Assembly: GCA_017642965.1 (NCBI GenBank) | Contig: JAEPOJ010000018.1 | Location: forward strand, 1 to 64,000 | From: Phycisphaerales bacterium | GTDB taxonomy: Bacteria; Planctomycetota; Phycisphaerae; Phycisphaerales; UBA1924 | Reading direction: 5' to 3' | DNA length: 64,000 nt | Shown here: positions 24,361 to 33,905 of the stretch, in pieces | Position numbering within the stretch: position 1 is the first letter of the stretch | Layout: each line of letters opens with the position of its first letter | Position numbers and translations under genes: made by a program | The notes under the pieces: model-generated | Database searches by the model: none | What the model was told of the DNA's origin: nothing | What the model saw: the letters and a program-made list of their open reading frames with translations, nothing else

Positions 24361-25646
24361 CGATCCAGCTCAGCCGCAACGATGTTCAGCGAGCCGATCA
24401 CCGCGACGATGTCCGACAGCAGGTGGCCCTCGATCATCTTGGCCGTCAGCGAGAAGTTGATGAAGCTCGGCGGGCGGGTCTTGACGCGCCAGGCGCGGGG
24501 CGAGCCGTCCGCGACCACGTAGTAGCCCAGCTCGCCGTTGGCCGTCTCGTGGGCGCCGTAGGCCTCGGCGACCGGGGCGTCCCAGCCGCGGTTGGTCATG
24601 ATCAGCTCGAAGTGCTGGATCAGGCCCTCGATGGAGCCGTAGACCTCCTCCTTGGGCGGCTTGGTCATTTTCTCATCGACGTACACATCCGCGGGGCCCT
24701 GGGGGATGTTGTCGATCAGCTGATCGATGATCTTGATCGACTGCTTGATCTCCTCCAGGCGGACCAAGAATCGTGCGTACACGTCGCCGTCGTGGCAGAT
24801 CGGGACGGAGAACTTGACCGCCTCGGCGCCCTCGCCGTCCCAGTTGTCCGCGTAGCACAGGTAGGGCTCGTCCTTGCGCAGGTCGCGCCGCACGCCCGAG
24901 GCCCGCGCGATCGGGCCCGATGCGCTGAACGCGATGGCCTCGTCGTGCGTGAGGATGCCGATGCCCTGCGTGCGGTCCATGAAGATGCGGTTGCGGTTGA
25001 CCAGGTTCTCCAGGTCCGCGACCGCCTGCTCCAGGTCGGCGTGCAGGAAGTTCTTCACCATCCGCTTGAACTTCTCCTCGTCGGGGATCTCCTTCATGAT
25101 CCCGCCGACGCGGGTCCAGTCCGGGTGGAACCGCTGGCCTGAGATGTAATCCATGATGTCGTAGATCTTCTCACGCGGGTTGAACGCGTAGAGGAAGCCC
25201 GTGAACGCGTTGAGGTCCAGGGCCGCCGCGCCAACGCACAGCAGGTGGTCCTGGATACGCCCCAGCTCGGCCATGATGGTCCGCAGCACCTTGCATCGCG
25301 GGGTGAGCTCGATCCCGAAGAGCTTCTCGACCGCGCCGTGCCAGCAGATGTCGTTGCTCACCGGGCTCAGGTAGTTCATCCGCGACACGATCGTCACGTA
25401 CTGGTTGTAGTCGAGGTGCTCGCCCAGCTTCTCGAAGCCCGAATGCAGGTACCCGATGTGCGGCGTGCACCGCGCGATCCGCTCGCCGTCGAGCTCGAGC
25501 ACCAGGCGCAGCGTCGTGTGCGTCGCGGGGTGCTGGGGGCCGAAGTTCAGGACCCAGCGATCGCCCGTGTCGACGTGGTCCTTGAGGTAGTTCAGGTTGT
25601 CGGCGTTGGGATCAATCCCAGTATCGGGCGTCAGTGTGTACGGCAT
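24357..25646 (-). CDS. nuoD: NADH-quinone oxidoreductase subunit D
   Basis: A 429-residue (49 kDa-type) subunit that forms the quinone site of Complex I at the cytoplasmic face. Typical segments are FGPQHPATHTTLRLVLELDGE, CTPHIGYLHSGFEKLGEHLDYNQ, YGAHETANGELGYYVVADG and RPPSFINFSLTAKMIEGHLLSDI. It starts a four-gene unit with a lipoprotein, an esterase and nuoE, lacking nuoC upstream. Confidence 0.96.
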   Translation of the reverse strand: MPYTLTPDTGIDPNADNLNYLKDHVDTGDRWVLNFGPQHPATHTTLRLVLELDGERIARCTPHIGYLHSGFEKLGEHLDYNQYVTIVSRMNYLSPVSNDICWHGAVEKLFGIELTPRCKVLRTIMAELGRIQDHLLCVGAAALDLNAFTGFLYAFNPREKIYDIMDYISGQRFHPDWTRVGGIMKEIPDEEKFKRMVKNFLHADLEQAVADLENLVNRNRIFMDRTQGIGILTHDEAIAFSASGPIARASGVRRDLRKDEPYLCYADNWDGEGAEAVKFSVPICHDGDVYARFLVRLEEIKQSIKIIDQLIDNIPQGPADVYVDEKMTKPPKEEVYGSIEGLIQHFELIMTNRGWDAPVAEAYGAHETANGELGYYVVADGSPRAWRVKTRPPSFINFSLTAKMIEGHLLSDIVAVIGSLNIVAAELDR

Positions 25647-25864
25647 ATCGGCGTCCTTCTGGCTCGCTCAGCGGCTGGCGTTCGCAACCCCATTGTAGAG
25701 GCGCAGTTCGAGCCGGTCAGCCGATCCGATCCACACCCTGCCCCAGCCGAGACCCCGCCTGTGGCCACGGGAGCACCACTCCAAAGCGGAATTTCCCTTG
25801 GCCGGGAGGGGGGCAGTCATTATGATTGCTGCAGAGCGATAATCATTCGAGCGGAGACCATCGC

Positions 25865-26473
25865 ATGCTGATCCGATCCCCAAGAACTTTGGCCGTTTTC
25901 ACCGGGATTGCCTGCGCGATCTCCGGCGCATCCGCGGCCCCCCTTGTCTTCCGGGCATCCGGGACCATTGAGATGTTCTCCCACTTCAGTGGCTCGGAGT
26001 TCCACCCATTCACCGGCGTCGCCGACAACGACCCGGTTCTCTTTCACTTTGAGTTCGATACCGACGCGACACCCAGCTCGATCGACGGCGACTGGTACCG
26101 GTACAGCTTCGATGGGTCGAGTTCGTATGTCGAGCTTGGCACGAACCGGGCATACTTTGAAACCATCGTGCTCGGCACCGGCGTGACCTCGAGTGGTTAC
26201 GGCGGGATCACCTTCACCGGCGAGAACCAGGGCCTGAGATTCTCGGCCGGGGCGGGCCTGTTCAGTTACTCGCCGCTCTCCGGCGAGATCCCCACCTCGC
26301 TCGATTTCGATGAGTTTACATCACAAAGGGACTTCTACGCCGACTCATACTCGAACCAGTTCCTGCTCCCGATTGCGTTCGGATCACTCGACTCAGCGAG
26401 CATCACCCCGACGCCATCGAGTGCGCTCCCGATCGCATGCGGCGCGCTGCTCATGACCCGACGAAGGCGTTAA
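25865..26473 (+). CDS. PEP-CTERM-like exported protein
   Basis: The 202-residue protein has a signal peptide (about 1-28), a strand-rich body (DDPVLFHFEFD-like segment near 57-68 and VLGTGVTSSGYGGI), and a tail TPTPSSALPIACGALLMTRRRR. That tail is a PEP-CTERM-like layout (Pro-containing motif, hydrophobic helix, basic end), distinct from the VPLPA tails at 6.5-13.8 kb. GGAGA lies upstream of the ATG. Function of the body is unknown. Confidence 0.8.
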   Translation: MLIRSPRTLAVFTGIACAISGASAAPLVFRASGTIEMFSHFSGSEFHPFTGVADNDPVLFHFEFDTDATPSSIDGDWYRYSFDGSSSYVELGTNRAYFETIVLGTGVTSSGYGGITFTGENQGLRFSAGAGLFSYSPLSGEIPTSLDFDEFTSQRDFYADSYSNQFLLPIAFGSLDSASITPTPSSALPIACGALLMTRRRR

Positions 26474-26630
26474 CCCAGGCGACCCCGGATGGTCCTGGCG
26501 ACCTCGAACGCGTCCAGGAACGCGTTCTCGACGGCCGGCAACGCCCAGTTATCCTGATTCACGAAGTGCATCGACTCGCGGTATACCGAGCCCTCCCTTG
26601 AGTACTTCGCGACGCGTCGGCATAAAATTG
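26470..26630 (-). pseudogene. possible 3' gene remnant
   Basis: On the minus strand a frame reads about 52 codons ending VYRESMHFVNQ, NWALPAVENAFLDAFEVA and TIRGRLG before a TAA overlapping the stop of the PEP-CTERM-like gene. Composition looks coding, but no suitable start is present upstream and the frame is short. It could be the 3' remnant of a larger gene. No family is recognised with confidence. Confidence 0.3.
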
Positions 26631-26738
26631 CCCCCTGTGCTGTTGTAACAATGCGATATGGCGAGTTGCTGTATTCATCTTCTTCAATCGGAGCTGATAT
26701 TCAAGCGAATTTCAGCGAATGACGCGTAACCTCCCCTG

Positions 26739-28028
26739 ATGACACGCTTCTTCCAAGAACTCTGGATGATCCTCGTTGAGTCCTCCGTCTGGCTGATCGT
26801 CGGCTTTGCGATCGCCGGAGCCATCCATGCGCTGATCCCTCGCGAGTGGATGCTCAGGCATCTCTCCGGGCGGGGCTTCTGGCCGATCGCCAAGGCCTCG
26901 ATGCTCGGCATTCCCCTCCCGCTCTGCTCATGCTCGGTCATCCCCGTGGCCGCAGGCTTGCGCAATGAAGGCGCAAGCAAGGGTGCTTCCGCCGCGTTCG
27001 CAATTTCCACACCCCAAACGGGGGAAGAGTCGATCCCGATTACCTGGGCGCTCTTCGGCCCCGTCTACGCCTTTACCCGCCCGGTCGTGGCCGTCATCAC
27101 CGGGCTGCTCGCAGGCATCCTGATCGATCTCACCGATCGGCGCGATGCATCCGAACCCGAGCCCCAGGCGGAACCCGCTCCCGATCCCGGGGCGATCTCC
27201 CTCTCGATCACCAACGCCGACGAAGCGGGCAAGGCCATCCAGTCTGTAGAAACCCGCGCCACGCCCCAAGGGTCGTGCTGCTCGACCAAGCAGCCCGAGC
27301 CCGCTGCCTCGTGCTGCTCAGGGACGACGCCCGAGCCGGCCAGCTCATGCTGCGCGACGACGCCGACACCATCGCAGTCGACACTCGGTCAGAAGTTCAG
27401 ATCCGGGCTGACGCACGGCTTCAAAACCATGCCGATCGATCTCGCGATCTGGCTCTCGATCGGGCTGCTGCTGGCCGCGGCAATCGGCGCGTTCGTCCCC
27501 GAGTCCTTCTTCACCGAGTATGCCGGGGATGGCATCGGCGCGAAGTTCGTGATGCTCTTCGTCGGAATCCCGCTCTACATCTGCGCCACGAGCTCGACCC
27601 CGCTCGCCTGGTCGCTGGTCGCAGCCGGGCTCTCGCCGGGCGCCGCGCTCGTCATGCTCCTCTCCGGGCCCGCGACCAACGTCGCGACCATGTCGTGGAT
27701 CATCAAGGATCTGGGCATGCGGGCGCTCGTGATCTACATCGGCGTCATCGCGGCGGTGGCGCTGGCCGCGGGCATCCTCTTTGATGCGATGCTCGCCCGG
27801 TTTGTGCAGATCGCGGACGCCGCGGAACTCCACAACCACGCGTCTGGTTTCGGGATCAAAGAGATCGCCGCGATACTGTTCGTCCTCCTGATGGCCTGGG
27901 CGCTGGGCATGAAGATGCGTGCGTACATGAACGACAAGGGATGGGGCACGACCACCCCAGCGCCGACCACCGCCTCGTGCTGCTCGTCCACGCCAACCGA
28001 ATCTTCCTGCGGGTGCTCCAAAGCATGA
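26739..28028 (+). CDS. SO_0444-type metal efflux permease with Cys-rich linkers
   Basis: A 429-residue permease of the DUF318/ArsP superfamily, SO_0444 type, implicated in Cu/Zn efflux. Two homologous membrane blocks (about 1-130 and 225-400) carry GIPLPLCSCSVIPVAAGLRNEG and GIPLYICATSSTPLAWSL. The linker between them contains repeated CC pairs (SCCSTKQ, SCCSGTT, SCCATTP), and the C terminus adds SCCSSTP and SCGCSKA, probably metal-binding. Its stop overlaps the start of the DUF2237 gene. Confidence 0.88.
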   Translation: MTRFFQELWMILVESSVWLIVGFAIAGAIHALIPREWMLRHLSGRGFWPIAKASMLGIPLPLCSCSVIPVAAGLRNEGASKGASAAFAISTPQTGEESIPITWALFGPVYAFTRPVVAVITGLLAGILIDLTDRRDASEPEPQAEPAPDPGAISLSITNADEAGKAIQSVETRATPQGSCCSTKQPEPAASCCSGTTPEPASSCCATTPTPSQSTLGQKFRSGLTHGFKTMPIDLAIWLSIGLLLAAAIGAFVPESFFTEYAGDGIGAKFVMLFVGIPLYICATSSTPLAWSLVAAGLSPGAALVMLLSGPATNVATMSWIIKDLGMRALVIYIGVIAAVALAAGILFDAMLARFVQIADAAELHNHASGFGIKEIAAILFVLLMAWALGMKMRAYMNDKGWGTTTPAPTTASCCSSTPTESSCGCSKA

Positions 28029-28420
28029 TCGCCGACAACACCCAACCCGAGGTTCGCGATCGCAACGTGCTGGGCGGCCCGCTCATCACGTGCTCGACCG
28101 AGCCGCTCACCGGGTTCTACCGCAACGGGTGCTGCTCGACGGGCCCCGAGGACGCGGGCAACCACACCGTGTGCTGCGTGATGACCGAGGAGTTCCTGGC
28201 CTTTAGCGTGGCCCAGGGCAACGACCTCGTGACACCACGAGCCGAGTGGGGCTTCCCCGGGCTCAAGGCGGGCGATCGCTGGTGCCTGTGCGCCATACGC
28301 TGGGTCGAGGCGCTGCTCGCCGACTGCGCGCCCAGGGTCGTGCTGGCGGCAACGCACGAGCGGGCGCTGCGCCTGATCGAGATCGAGGACCTCAAGGCAC
28401 ACGCCGTCGAAATCGAGTGA
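28025..28420 (+). CDS. DUF2237 family protein
   Basis: A 131-residue soluble protein. RNVLGGPLITCSTEPLTGFY, RNGCCSTGPEDAGNHTVCCVM, EFLAFSVAQGNDL and PGLKAGDRWCLCAIRW are the characteristic blocks of DUF2237. Cys residues are frequent. Function in the family is unknown. The ATGA overlap with the permease indicates translational coupling, which suggests a metal-related role (inference). Confidence 0.88.
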   Translation: MIADNTQPEVRDRNVLGGPLITCSTEPLTGFYRNGCCSTGPEDAGNHTVCCVMTEEFLAFSVAQGNDLVTPRAEWGFPGLKAGDRWCLCAIRWVEALLADCAPRVVLAATHERALRLIEIEDLKAHAVEIE

Positions 28421-28451
28421 ACCACCCACCGCACGGATCAGTACACCCGTC

Positions 28452-29078
28452 ATGGGTGAGACCGCTTCAGAGATCAATCAGCACGCACCGGCCAGTCGGG
28501 GCGCGTGGCCGTGGTCCCTGCTGCTGGGATGTTCCGCGGCTTGGCTGATCGGTGCGGTCATCGCCTTTTCTCACATCGCGATCGACATGCTCTGGTTCAT
28601 GGCCCTCGCGTTCTTCGGCGGCGTTATCGCCCTCATGTGGTGCATCATGACGGTACTTGAGATCGTCGCGCGTGTGCGCGCACGCCCGCAACGTCTCGAG
28701 ATGACCCGCCGTCGTGTGCTGGCGTGGGTGGCGATCCCAATCGTTGGTTTCATCGGGTTGCTGCTCGCGTACAGCGACCTCGATCTCGCCCTTCGTGTCA
28801 AGCTCAGCAACGCTCCGCTCACCGAGCGCGCGCAGGCCATCCTTCAGTCCGGCTCAACGGATCCGGTCACCATCAACGATCACATCGGCCTGTTCTATGT
28901 CCGTGATGCCCAAGCACAGGGAGACGGGACCGTCCACTTCACGATGCAGTACCCATGGATCTTCACCGAGACGGGGCTGATCTACAACCCGAATGAGGCC
29001 GTCTGGATCGGCAAGGAATGGCCGACTGAAACCAAGCGGGTTGACAAGGACTGGGTTTCATTCGTCTGGTCAGACTGA
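28452..29078 (+). CDS. membrane protein of unknown function
   Basis: A 208-residue protein with three hydrophobic segments (about 20-43, 47-72 and 88-108), followed by a C-terminal extracytoplasmic domain with NDHIGLFYVRDAQAQG and FTMQYPWIFTETGLIYNP. No family is recognised. It follows the DUF2237 gene by 31 bases and may be in the same transcript. Confidence 0.75.
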   Translation: MGETASEINQHAPASRGAWPWSLLLGCSAAWLIGAVIAFSHIAIDMLWFMALAFFGGVIALMWCIMTVLEIVARVRARPQRLEMTRRRVLAWVAIPIVGFIGLLLAYSDLDLALRVKLSNAPLTERAQAILQSGSTDPVTINDHIGLFYVRDAQAQGDGTVHFTMQYPWIFTETGLIYNPNEAVWIGKEWPTETKRVDKDWVSFVWSD

Positions 29079-29099
29079 TCACCCACCCTACAATCGCCC

Positions 29100-29876
29100 A
29101 TGATCCAGCTCGGCGTCAACATCGACCACGTCGCAACCCTCCGCCAGGCCCGCTACCCCGGTGCCGCAGACCCCATGAACTCGGGCTCCGAGCCCGACCC
29201 GGTCCGCGCCGCCCACGAGGCCGAGCTCGGGGGGGCCGACGGCATCACCGTCCACCTCCGCGAGGACCGGCGCCACATCTGCGATCGGGACGTGGAGATG
29301 CTGCGCCGCCTGGTGCGTGTGAAGCTCAACCTGGAGATGGCCGCCACGGATGAGATGATCGCCATCGCCTGCAAAACCGGCCCGCACACCTCCATGCTCG
29401 TTCCCGAGGGGCGCGAGGAGGTCACCACCGAGGGCGGGCTGAACGTCGCTGGGCAGATGGACCGCATGCGTGACGTCGTCGCCCGCCTCAAGGAGGGTGA
29501 CATGATTGTCAGCGCCTTCATCGACCCTGATCCGCGCCAGGTCGCGGCGTGCGCGGAGGCGGGATTCGATGTCTGCGAGGTGCACACCGGGCCCTACGCG
29601 CACGCATTTATGATGCACGGCGGCGACATGCGTCGCAAAGAGCTGGTCCAGCAACTCAAACTTGTGGAGGACGCGGGCAGCGCGATCCTTGATGCCGGCA
29701 TGCGTTTTAACGCGGGCCACGCCCTGAACTACCACAACGTGCAACCCATCGCGGCACTGCCGGGGATCGACGAGCTCCACATCGGGCATTCGATCGTCTG
29801 CCGATCGGTCTTTGTGGGGCTGCGACAGTCAGTGGCCGACATGAAGGCGCTGATGATGAGTGCCGCACGCCGTTGA
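29100..29876 (+). CDS. pdxJ: pyridoxine 5'-phosphate synthase
   Basis: A 258-residue TIM-barrel enzyme that condenses 1-deoxyxylulose 5-phosphate with aminoacetone phosphate to form pyridoxine 5'-phosphate (vitamin B6, DXP-dependent route). Typical blocks are LGVNIDHVATLRQAR, GADGITVHLREDRRHI, KLNLEMAAT, SAFIDPDPRQV, VEDAGSAILDAGMRFNAGHALNY and ELHIGHSIVCRSVF. Length is normal. No ribosome-binding site is evident. Confidence 0.97.
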   Translation: MIQLGVNIDHVATLRQARYPGAADPMNSGSEPDPVRAAHEAELGGADGITVHLREDRRHICDRDVEMLRRLVRVKLNLEMAATDEMIAIACKTGPHTSMLVPEGREEVTTEGGLNVAGQMDRMRDVVARLKEGDMIVSAFIDPDPRQVAACAEAGFDVCEVHTGPYAHAFMMHGGDMRRKELVQQLKLVEDAGSAILDAGMRFNAGHALNYHNVQPIAALPGIDELHIGHSIVCRSVFVGLRQSVADMKALMMSAARR

Positions 29877-29955
29877 TCCGATAAGAACATGGTCCAAGTG
29901 GGAGGTTCGCAGGGAAAGCCCTTGTGTTTTCCGTTGATCCCGCTACGATCGTGGC

Positions 29956-31377
29956 ATGCATGGGGCGTCCGATTCGAACAACAACCCAATCAGGAAACGC
30001 GGCAGGTCTCGATCGACCGGTCCATTCGTGAACCACGATGCCGCCATCGAGTTCCTCAACTCCACCATCAACATCGAGCGTATCCGCCCGGACAAGGTCA
30101 GCTCCGAGGTCTGGAAGCTTGATCGCATGCGCGCACTCATGCGCCAGCTCGGTGACCCGCAGAACGACCTTGAGATCGTGCACATCGCCGGATCCAAGGG
30201 CAAGGGCTCGACGTGCAACATGCTCGAGGGCGCGCTGCAGGGATGCGGGTACACCACCGGCGTCTTCACAAGCCCGCACCTCATCGACGTGCGCGAGCGC
30301 GTGCGTGTGGGCGGCTTCCCGATCACGGAGCAGGCCTTCGACGACGCGCTCGCCGAGTGCCGAAGCGCCGCGGCCGAGATCGAGAAAACGCACGGCAAGC
30401 CGACATACTTCGAACTGCTGACCGCGCTCGCCCTCGTGGTGTTCGCGCAGCAGGCCGTCGATATCGCCATCCTCGAAACCGGGCTCGGCGGTCGGCTCGA
30501 CTGCACCAACATCGTCAGCCCGCGCATCGTGGGGCTCACGCACATCCAGCTCGAGCACACCCAGATCCTCGGCGATACGCTCGAGAAGATCGCCGCAGAG
30601 AAAGCGGGCATCATCAAGCCCGGCTGCGTGGCCATCTCCGTGCCCCAGCCCGATGAGGTCGTGGAGGTCTTCCGCACAAAGGCGGACGAGGTCGGTGCAA
30701 CGCTGCAGGTCCTCGGGCAGGACGTCATCTACACCCAGCGCTTCCAGTCGGGCATCCAGTCGGGCCCGTCCGGGCTCATCTGTGTTGGCGACGAGGACAT
30801 CGGCTTCGAGCACGTCACCGTCCCGCTGATGGGCATGCACCAGGCGCCAAACTGTGCCCTCGCGCTCGCGATCATGATCCAGCTCCGCCAGCTGGGCTAC
30901 GACCTGTCCGAGCGGGGCATCGTCGCCGGGCTGGCGCAGATCGAGCACCGCGGGCGTCTGGAATGCGTCATGGAGCGCCCACGCATCTACGTCGACGGTG
31001 CGCACACCCCCGACAGTGTCCGCAGCGCGATCCAGGCGGTAGCCGCGCACCTCGATTACGACTCGCTGATCGTGGTCTTCGGCTGCGCCAGCGACAAGGA
31101 CATCCCGGGCATGATCGAGGCGTTGTCGACCGGCGCAGACAAGGTCATCTTCACCCGCGCCAGCGCCAACCCCCGGGCCATGGACCCCGAGGAACTCAAG
31201 GCACAGAGCCTGGACGCAAACGGGGTGATGTGCGAAACCGCCCCAACGGTCAAGGACGCGATCAACGCCGCGGCGAGCGTCTGCGATCACGCCCAGGACC
31301 TCATCCTGATCACGGGCAGCTTCTATGTCGTCGGCGAAGCCAAGCAGCTGATTGAAAGCCGTCCCGCACGCAGATAA
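29956..31377 (+). CDS. folC: folylpolyglutamate synthase / dihydrofolate synthase
   Basis: A 473-residue ATP-dependent ligase of the Mur family that adds glutamate to dihydropteroate or folate. It has the P-loop HIAGSKGKGSTCNML, the FTSPHLIDVRERVRVGG block, AILETGLGGRLDCTN, GLTHIQLEHTQILGDTLEKI and VDGAHTPDS of the ligase fold. The N terminus has about 25 extra polar residues (NNNPIRKRGRSRSTG) before the conserved start, so a later start is possible. Confidence 0.94.
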   Translation: MHGASDSNNNPIRKRGRSRSTGPFVNHDAAIEFLNSTINIERIRPDKVSSEVWKLDRMRALMRQLGDPQNDLEIVHIAGSKGKGSTCNMLEGALQGCGYTTGVFTSPHLIDVRERVRVGGFPITEQAFDDALAECRSAAAEIEKTHGKPTYFELLTALALVVFAQQAVDIAILETGLGGRLDCTNIVSPRIVGLTHIQLEHTQILGDTLEKIAAEKAGIIKPGCVAISVPQPDEVVEVFRTKADEVGATLQVLGQDVIYTQRFQSGIQSGPSGLICVGDEDIGFEHVTVPLMGMHQAPNCALALAIMIQLRQLGYDLSERGIVAGLAQIEHRGRLECVMERPRIYVDGAHTPDSVRSAIQAVAAHLDYDSLIVVFGCASDKDIPGMIEALSTGADKVIFTRASANPRAMDPEELKAQSLDANGVMCETAPTVKDAINAAASVCDHAQDLILITGSFYVVGEAKQLIESRPARR

Positions 31378-31499
31378 CCTCTGCGAGTGCAACCGCCGGG
31401 ACTATCCCGTCATATAAGCACAAAAACATGAACACAGATTGCGACGCTCGCGCGCTCATCGCGCCGGTCTCACGCGATCCGCACCACGACGGAGAACCC

Positions 31500-32993
31500 A
31501 TGTTCGAATCGATCAAGACTACCACCCGCGGCAAGGCCAGCGTCCTCGTCGTAGCCCACTTCAGCGGCGAGGGGCTCAGCCCGGAAACCAAAGCACTCGA
31601 CACCGATGGCTCGATCGCCGAAGCCGCCAAACGCAAAGACGCGACCGGAGACCTCGGCTCAGTCGTCGAGATCCATGGCTCCAACGGCTATGAGCGAGCA
31701 CTGCTCGTTGGTCTCGGCAAGCGGGACGGCTTCAAGCCAGGGGCGCTGCGTTCGGCGGCGGGCGCAGCCGGCCGCGCAATCGCCAAGGCCAAGGCAACCA
31801 ACATCGAGATGCAGGTCGTCCCCGCGCTGAGCAAGCTCAAGAAGGCCGACGCCGTCGACGCCTTCACCGCCGGAGCGATGATGGGCGAGGGGCTCGGGCT
31901 CCTCTCCTGGCGCTACGACGATCTGCGCGGCTCCAAGACCGAGCTGACACCCAAGCTCAAGCTCAGCATCCAGGGCTGCTGCAAGGCCTACAACGATGGC
32001 TTCGAGCGCGGGCTCGGCTTCGCCGAGGGCGCGAACATCACGCGCACCCTCTCGCAGACACCGCCCAACATCGCCACGCCCATGTGGATCGCCAACGAGG
32101 CCAAGAAGATGGCCCGCAAGAGCAAGAACCTCAGCGTGAGCGTCTTCAGCGGCAAGAAGCTCGAGGACGAGAAGCTTACCGGGCACATCAACGTCGGCAA
32201 GGCCTCCGAGAACAAGCCCTGCATGATCCGCATCGCCTACACCCCGGCACGCGGCAAGTCCAAGAAGCCCATCGTCCTCATCGGCAAGACCATCAGCTAC
32301 GACTCGGGCGGGCTTTCAATTAAGGTCGGCGGCGGCATGCGCGGCATGAAGCGAGACAAGGACGGCGGCTGCGGCGTCTTCGGCGCGATGCACATCATCG
32401 CCAACGTCATCAAGCCCAACCGACCCGTCGTCGCCCTGCTCGTCTCCGCCGAGAACTCCATCTCCGACGAGGCCTACCGCCCCGACGACGTGCTCGAGTT
32501 CCGCAACGGCACCACCGTTGAGATCACCAACACCGACGCCGAGGGGCGCCTGGTGCTCGCCGACGGGCTCTGCTACGCCTGCGACAAGGAGAACCCCGAG
32601 TACATCGTCGACATGGCCACCCTCACCGGCGGCGTGGTCGTCGCGCTGGGCAAGGTCTTCGCGGGCGTCTGGTGCGACGACGACGAGCTGTGCAAGCGCG
32701 TCGAGGACGCGGGCAACGCCACCGGCGAGCGCTGCTGGCGACTGCCACACGACGCCGAGTACAACGCCATGATGAAGTCGCCCGTCGCCGACATCGTCAA
32801 CTCCGCGCCCGTCCGCGAGGCACACCCGATCCAGGGTGCCGCGTTCCTCTCGCACTTCGTGCAGGAGGGCGTGAAGTGGGCCCACATCGACATCGCGGGC
32901 ACCCACGCCAGCGACAAGGAACAGCCATACATGATCGCCGGCCCCACCGGCTTCGGTGCCCGCCTGCTCGCCGAACTCGTCGAGCGCAGCTGA
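31500..32993 (+). CDS. pepA: leucyl aminopeptidase (M17)
   Basis: A 497-residue two-metal cytosolic aminopeptidase. The active-site signature NTDAEGRLVLADGL is intact. SYDSGGLSIKVGGGMRGMK matches the preceding metal-ligand block, though it continues RDKDGG where most relatives have YDMxGA. The N-terminal macro-like domain (about 1-150) precedes the catalytic domain. The ATG at 31500 is chosen because GGAG lies about six bases upstream and the domain begins there. A terminator follows. Confidence 0.95.
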   Translation: MFESIKTTTRGKASVLVVAHFSGEGLSPETKALDTDGSIAEAAKRKDATGDLGSVVEIHGSNGYERALLVGLGKRDGFKPGALRSAAGAAGRAIAKAKATNIEMQVVPALSKLKKADAVDAFTAGAMMGEGLGLLSWRYDDLRGSKTELTPKLKLSIQGCCKAYNDGFERGLGFAEGANITRTLSQTPPNIATPMWIANEAKKMARKSKNLSVSVFSGKKLEDEKLTGHINVGKASENKPCMIRIAYTPARGKSKKPIVLIGKTISYDSGGLSIKVGGGMRGMKRDKDGGCGVFGAMHIIANVIKPNRPVVALLVSAENSISDEAYRPDDVLEFRNGTTVEITNTDAEGRLVLADGLCYACDKENPEYIVDMATLTGGVVVALGKVFAGVWCDDDELCKRVEDAGNATGERCWRLPHDAEYNAMMKSPVADIVNSAPVREAHPIQGAAFLSHFVQEGVKWAHIDIAGTHASDKEQPYMIAGPTGFGARLLAELVERS

Positions 32994-33021
32994 CACGGTG
33001 CCGATCCTGCTTCACTCACTC

Positions 33022-33046
33022 GCCCCGGCAATGCCGGGGCGTTTTT
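33022..33046 (+). terminator. intrinsic terminator after pepA
   Basis: The stem GCCCCGGC / GCCGGGGC with loop AAT is followed by GTTTTTG. Confidence 0.9.
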
Positions 33047-33067
33047 GAATGGATGAGTGAGCCAGCT

Positions 33068-33658
33068 TCACTCATGTTCAGGACCACCGGGCCACTCGGC
33101 AGTCTCCCTATAGCGCCCGAGCCCGAGCTCATCCCACGCATCGAGTTCGCCGTCCGCCACTACACCAAGCATGACAAGCAACTGGTCCGTATGTGTAGGC
33201 ATACTGGCTTGATTGCGAACTTCGTGTTCATCGTTCTGGCCACGCAGTCTCTTCCACAGGTCACCTAGCCCGCTGGAACTCTGTGATTCGGCACTTTTAC
33301 TCCAAGCAGTATCCCACATGCTGCGATCGAAGACTCTCTCTTCATCCCGATAAGCCAGCCCCAGCTTGTGGCACACCCCACCCGCGCAGTCCGCACGCAG
33401 AAACACAGAGGTCCCGCCGCGACTCAGTTCTCGCAGCAACACAGCGAGCCGATCCCCGTAGTACACCTCGACCGACTTGATCGGAATCGTGTGTTCCAAC
33501 GCATCGTCCCAGAGATTGCTCGCCTCCCAGGCGGGTTCGTGCAACGGAAGCATCGAGAAACCCTGATTCAGCTGGACGACGTACCGGTACCAGCTCGCAT
33601 CTCGGTACCGATCAAATGCATCAGTTCTCGCGATGATGGCCTGCAGCTCGTAGCCCAT
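33068..33658 (-). CDS. hypothetical protein
   Basis: A 196-residue soluble protein starting MGYELQAIIARTDAF. It contains VQLNQGFSMLPLHEPAWE, IKSVEVYYGDRLAVLLREL and TSVFLRADCAGGVCHKLG. There is no signal peptide or membrane helix. The frame stays open upstream of 33658, but the chosen ATG gives a sensible N terminus, with GGGAG about 15 bases upstream. No family is recognised. Confidence 0.65.
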   Translation of the reverse strand: MGYELQAIIARTDAFDRYRDASWYRYVVQLNQGFSMLPLHEPAWEASNLWDDALEHTIPIKSVEVYYGDRLAVLLRELSRGGTSVFLRADCAGGVCHKLGLAYRDEERVFDRSMWDTAWSKSAESQSSSGLGDLWKRLRGQNDEHEVRNQASMPTHTDQLLVMLGVVADGELDAWDELGLGRYRETAEWPGGPEHE

Positions 33659-33905
33659 TGAATCTGTTGACTCCCATCTCAAGGTGCCACTACTCGACGC
33701 GTAGCGGCGCAGTAGTGCTCTTGGATCGTTCAGAAGACACGACTGCGCGTCTTCGACGCGAGTCGTGGCACCCAGATCAAGATCCCCTCCGTCTCGCTTA
33801 GCTCGACACCTCCCCCGGATGACCGGGGGAGGAAACATGACCATCGCAGGCCTATTGCCTATTGCCTACCAAAGGTCCGCCTCTGGCGGATTGCTTCATC
33901 TCCAC

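Noticed and set aside
29707-31392. Minus-strand frame of about 560 codons over folC
   Set aside because: It is antisense to folC, with no domain and biased composition.
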